Source of the DNA: Chaetorhynchus papuensis
Lineage: Eukaryota; Chordata; Aves; Passeriformes; Rhipiduridae
Direction of reading: 5' to 3'
DNA: 64,000 nucleotides
NCBI GenBank assembly: GCA_013396525.1
Contig: VWYX01000655.1
Coordinates: forward strand, 302,701 to 366,700
A program made the translations under genes and the position numbers. How positions within the stretch are numbered: the stretch's first letter is position 1; every line of letters begins with the position of its first letter. This document shows positions 61,310 through 64,000 of the stretch, piece by piece. Below the pieces are notes generated by a model that saw only the letters and a list, made by a program, of their open reading frames with translations, was not told where the DNA came from and ran no database searches.

Positions 61310-62030
61310 AGAAGCAGAGAGAGATGACCAAGGAGGAGCACAGTAATACTGCCTAAGGCTGCCTAAGCATGCAGCACCAGGGCTGGGAAAGCCAGAGCCC
61401 ACCTGAAGGGTGATGAGGAAAAGCTTCCACAGGTACTATCTATCAGCAGCAAAAGGAAGACCAGGGAAAATGTAGGCCCACTGCCAAATAGGGCAGGAGA
61501 CCTGGTGACAAAGGACATGGAAGAAGACTGAGGTACTCAAATCTCTCCTCCTTGTCTTTACTGATAAGATAAACCTTCAGTAATCCCAGGTCCCTGAAAC
61601 TGGTGGAAAAGGTGGGAGCAAGGTAGAACTTCCCTTGGTGGAGAAGGACCAGGCTAGGGAATGTTTAAAAAAACCAAATATAGCCATGCCCATGGGACCT
61701 GGCAAACTCCACCATGAATTAGGAGGAACTGTGGTTGTCATTGCGAGGCCAGTCCTGATGGTCTTGAAAAACTCATGGGTATCACAGGAGACTCCTTAGG
61801 ACTGGAGGATAGCAAATTTCACTCTCATCTCCAAGAATGACATGAAGAAGGATCCAGGGAACTATAAGCCAGTCAGCCTCAACCCAATCATTAGGAACGT
61901 GATAAAACAAAACCATTTCCAAACATATTAAGGACAAGACGCTGACTGGGAGAAGTCAGCATGGAGGGAAAAATATGTCTGAGCAACTGAGAGTCTTCTG
62001 GAGTATCTAGGCAGCTGAAGTGGGGCTTAG
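61310..62030 (+). mobile_element. Old CR1 LINE, linker and start of reverse transcriptase
   Basis: Fragments appear in CR1 ORF2 order across shifting frames: R-K-T-R-E-N-V-G-P-L-P near 61,457, then a 'TKDMEEAEVL'-like stretch, then V-E-K-D-Q-A-R-E near 61,640, M-G-P near 61,693, V-I-A-R-P near 61,738, and D-P-G-N-Y-K-P-V-S-L at 61,851-61,880. Both ends of the element are missing: it starts after the endonuclease and stops early in the reverse transcriptase. Many stops and indels indicate an ancient copy. Confidence 0.85.
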
Positions 62031-64000
62031 GCAGGATACAGATACCAAACACAAAATTGCCTTTTTGTCATTTCTTTCTTGAGACTGCTCCGTAAGAGGG
62101 ATGGCAAAATCTCTGGCAGGCCTCTGGCCTCCCTCATTTCTGAGTCAACTTCTTTAAATGAGCAGACTGTTAAGTGTCCAAAATATCTGTAGTCAAGGCT
62201 GAACAACATGAACTGAGAAAAGCCAAACTTCACAAAAGATATTGTCTTGTGTATATTAGCCAAAAATTCTACCCTTGCTTGCTTGAAATCTGTATTTTAT
62301 TTAGTTAGTCTACATGAATATGTGGTTATGGCTGCAGCATGAAAATTCTGGTAACAGTCTTTATAACAATGAATGCCCTGGCCCAAATATTTTCCTTTAT
62401 GTCACTGAAATTTCTGATAATTAATTTTGACACCTTGTATTAAAATAAAAATAAAGAGCCCTTACTGAGGTTCTTGAGCCAAAAATGTAGCATAACACTC
62501 AGAGAAGCTTGAAAATTTTCCAGAAGACAGGTTTTTTTGTCAGAAAAGGTTGCCCTGATTTTACCAAATGGAAATGTTTCACAAGAATCTCATTGAAAGT
62601 TTGGCACTTAATTGTAAATACAACATTTAATTTTAGATTTATTGGACTGTCCATAAATTATCCTGTTCTGGTCTACACCATGAAGACCTCAGAGTTTTGA
62701 ATTGAAATGCTGAATGACAGAGGTGGGAAGGTGAATAAAACCCTCTCTTTCACTTTCACACAGGACAAGAACACCTAGCACACGTCAGGCTGAGAGCAAG
62801 CAAAAGGAAGCTCTTTCACGTGTGTTTAAGCTGAGGATGTCCTTCACACAACACGACAAGAAAAGTTCATGGGACAAATCTTATGTGTGCTACTAAATAC
62901 AAAGACCCTAACCCCAGCACAGAAAGTCTCTGAGCCATGACTCCTAGACAGTATTCTGATGAAGAATTGCTATTTGTTTGCTCTTTGATGTGTGGTACAG
63001 GATTCCTGGTTCAGGGCAAAATGAGCCTTTAATCTTATGTTTCCAGGGAAGTAGAAGTGAGCTTTCTGACTGGCAGCAGAGTTTTGTTTCCACCTGAATA
63101 TTTTCTGCATGTTCTATCTTGATGTTTTTCAGGACAAAAAAACCACCCCAAACAAATACCACACACACCTACTCACCCACACCCCCAACATTCAGAGGCT
63201 TTTATTACAAAAGATTGACAAAAGCTTTTTTTTGACAAAAACCCCCAACCTATATTAAATTTCAAGTTTGGGATACACTTAAAAAACATAAAGGAGAAAA
63301 TAATGAAGCATGGGAGAGAAATTTTAAGCTCCTTTAAACTAGGCAGTAACACAATCAAGGCAGTAACACAACGAAACAGACTTTTTTTCTTTTCAGACTA
63401 TCACTTTGCTTGTAATTCATTAGTTATTTCAGTAGTTATTTCTGCAAAGTCTACCATGACTTATGTGATAACACAAACAAATTCAATAACCAGGCTGATC
63501 AGGGTTTCTGCTCTCTAAGTTTGTAATCTGAAAGAATTTAGATCAGGTGTACTTTTGAGAGAATGGTTTCATCCATTTTGCTCAAGGAACCAAGAGAGTC
63601 CAGAAGCATGAAAATTACTTAGCTAGGGTCAAAATCTAGAATGGAGATGTCATCTTTAATTTTTAATGCCCTTGGCTTTTCCTATGGGCATAAGAACAAT
63701 GTTTTACTCTTTTGGAAAATCTATTTCTTATTATTTTAATGTAAACTTTAGAAAAAAGCAACATGGTTAATCATTCAGTGATTAGGTATGAAAACTGTTA
63801 GAAGGAACCTTTCCAGTTTATTGAAACATTTGTTAACTACCATGCAAAGATTTACTAGCCTTTTAAAAGTATGATTATTTTTCCAGGATACTGGAAGCTC
63901 TTTTAAGATCTGTTACAATCTAATATGCAATTCTTGTTCAGCGAGTTTTCACAAAGTATTAAGCTATTTATCTTTATGCTAAGCCTGGCACGTATATGTA
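62031..64000. other. No recognised gene; minor tandem duplication
   Basis: AT-rich, stops in all frames. An imperfect 17-18-bp tandem duplication (GGCAGTAACACAA) lies at about 63,342-63,373. Nothing else is supported. Confidence 0.5.

Noticed and set aside
1..64000. CRISPR array, bacterial operon or phage-like system
   Set aside because: No regularly spaced direct repeats with unique spacers, no ribosome-binding-site-led genes; everything points to vertebrate nuclear DNA.

Overview
The window looks like intergenic or intronic DNA from a bird. The main evidence is a set of CR1 LINE remnants in both orientations. Several have the bird-type CR1 3' tail (a 'GATGATCTTTAAGGTCCCTTCCAA'-like end followed by ATTCTRTG-like octamers), and one carries a solo retroviral LTR. 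Repeat density is otherwise low. I found no ribosomal or transfer RNA gene, no CRISPR array, no bacterial-type gene, and no protein-coding exon I could defend. The only protein-like sequence is decayed CR1 ORF2 (endonuclease and reverse transcriptase). A crocodilian or turtle source is less likely but not excluded.

Layout. 1-7,044: non-coding sequence with an abnormal number of T homopolymers on the + strand: 50 runs of at least nine Ts and none of exactly eight. It ends at an assembly gap (7,045-7,324) inside a pyrimidine satellite. 7,411-10,889: nothing recognised. 10,890-15,992: a cluster of three CR1 copies: a + strand copy with endonuclease fused to 3' end, a - strand 3' copy, and a + strand internally deleted copy split by a 526-bp solo LTR with a 6-bp target duplication. 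15,993-30,402: mostly unannotated, with two old CR1 tails near 22.3-23.0 kb and a polypyrimidine tract near 28.0 kb. 30,403-32,060: a poly(A)-signal plus poly(A)-like boundary on the - strand, then an old - strand CR1. 35.4-39.6 kb: a weak CR1 trace, a 106-bp direct repeat (36.1 and 37.2 kb) and a CR1 tail. 46,686-46,860: a second gap flanked by pure (AAGGG)n. 47.5 kb: a TATA box plus splice-donor arrangement. 56.8-57.3 kb: CTG and CA microsatellites. 58.1-58.7 kb: a motif-dense block that looks like a conserved regulatory element. 61.3-62.0 kb: an old CR1 reverse-transcriptase remnant.

There is no gene system to describe. The parts interact only as layers of insertion: old CR1 copies, younger CR1 copies, an LTR inside one of them, and simple repeats that broke the assembly. 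The most unusual signal is the T-run excess in the first 7 kb. It stops at the gap, which points first to a sequencing or consensus artefact of that contig. All repeat calls were made by eye, without database searches.
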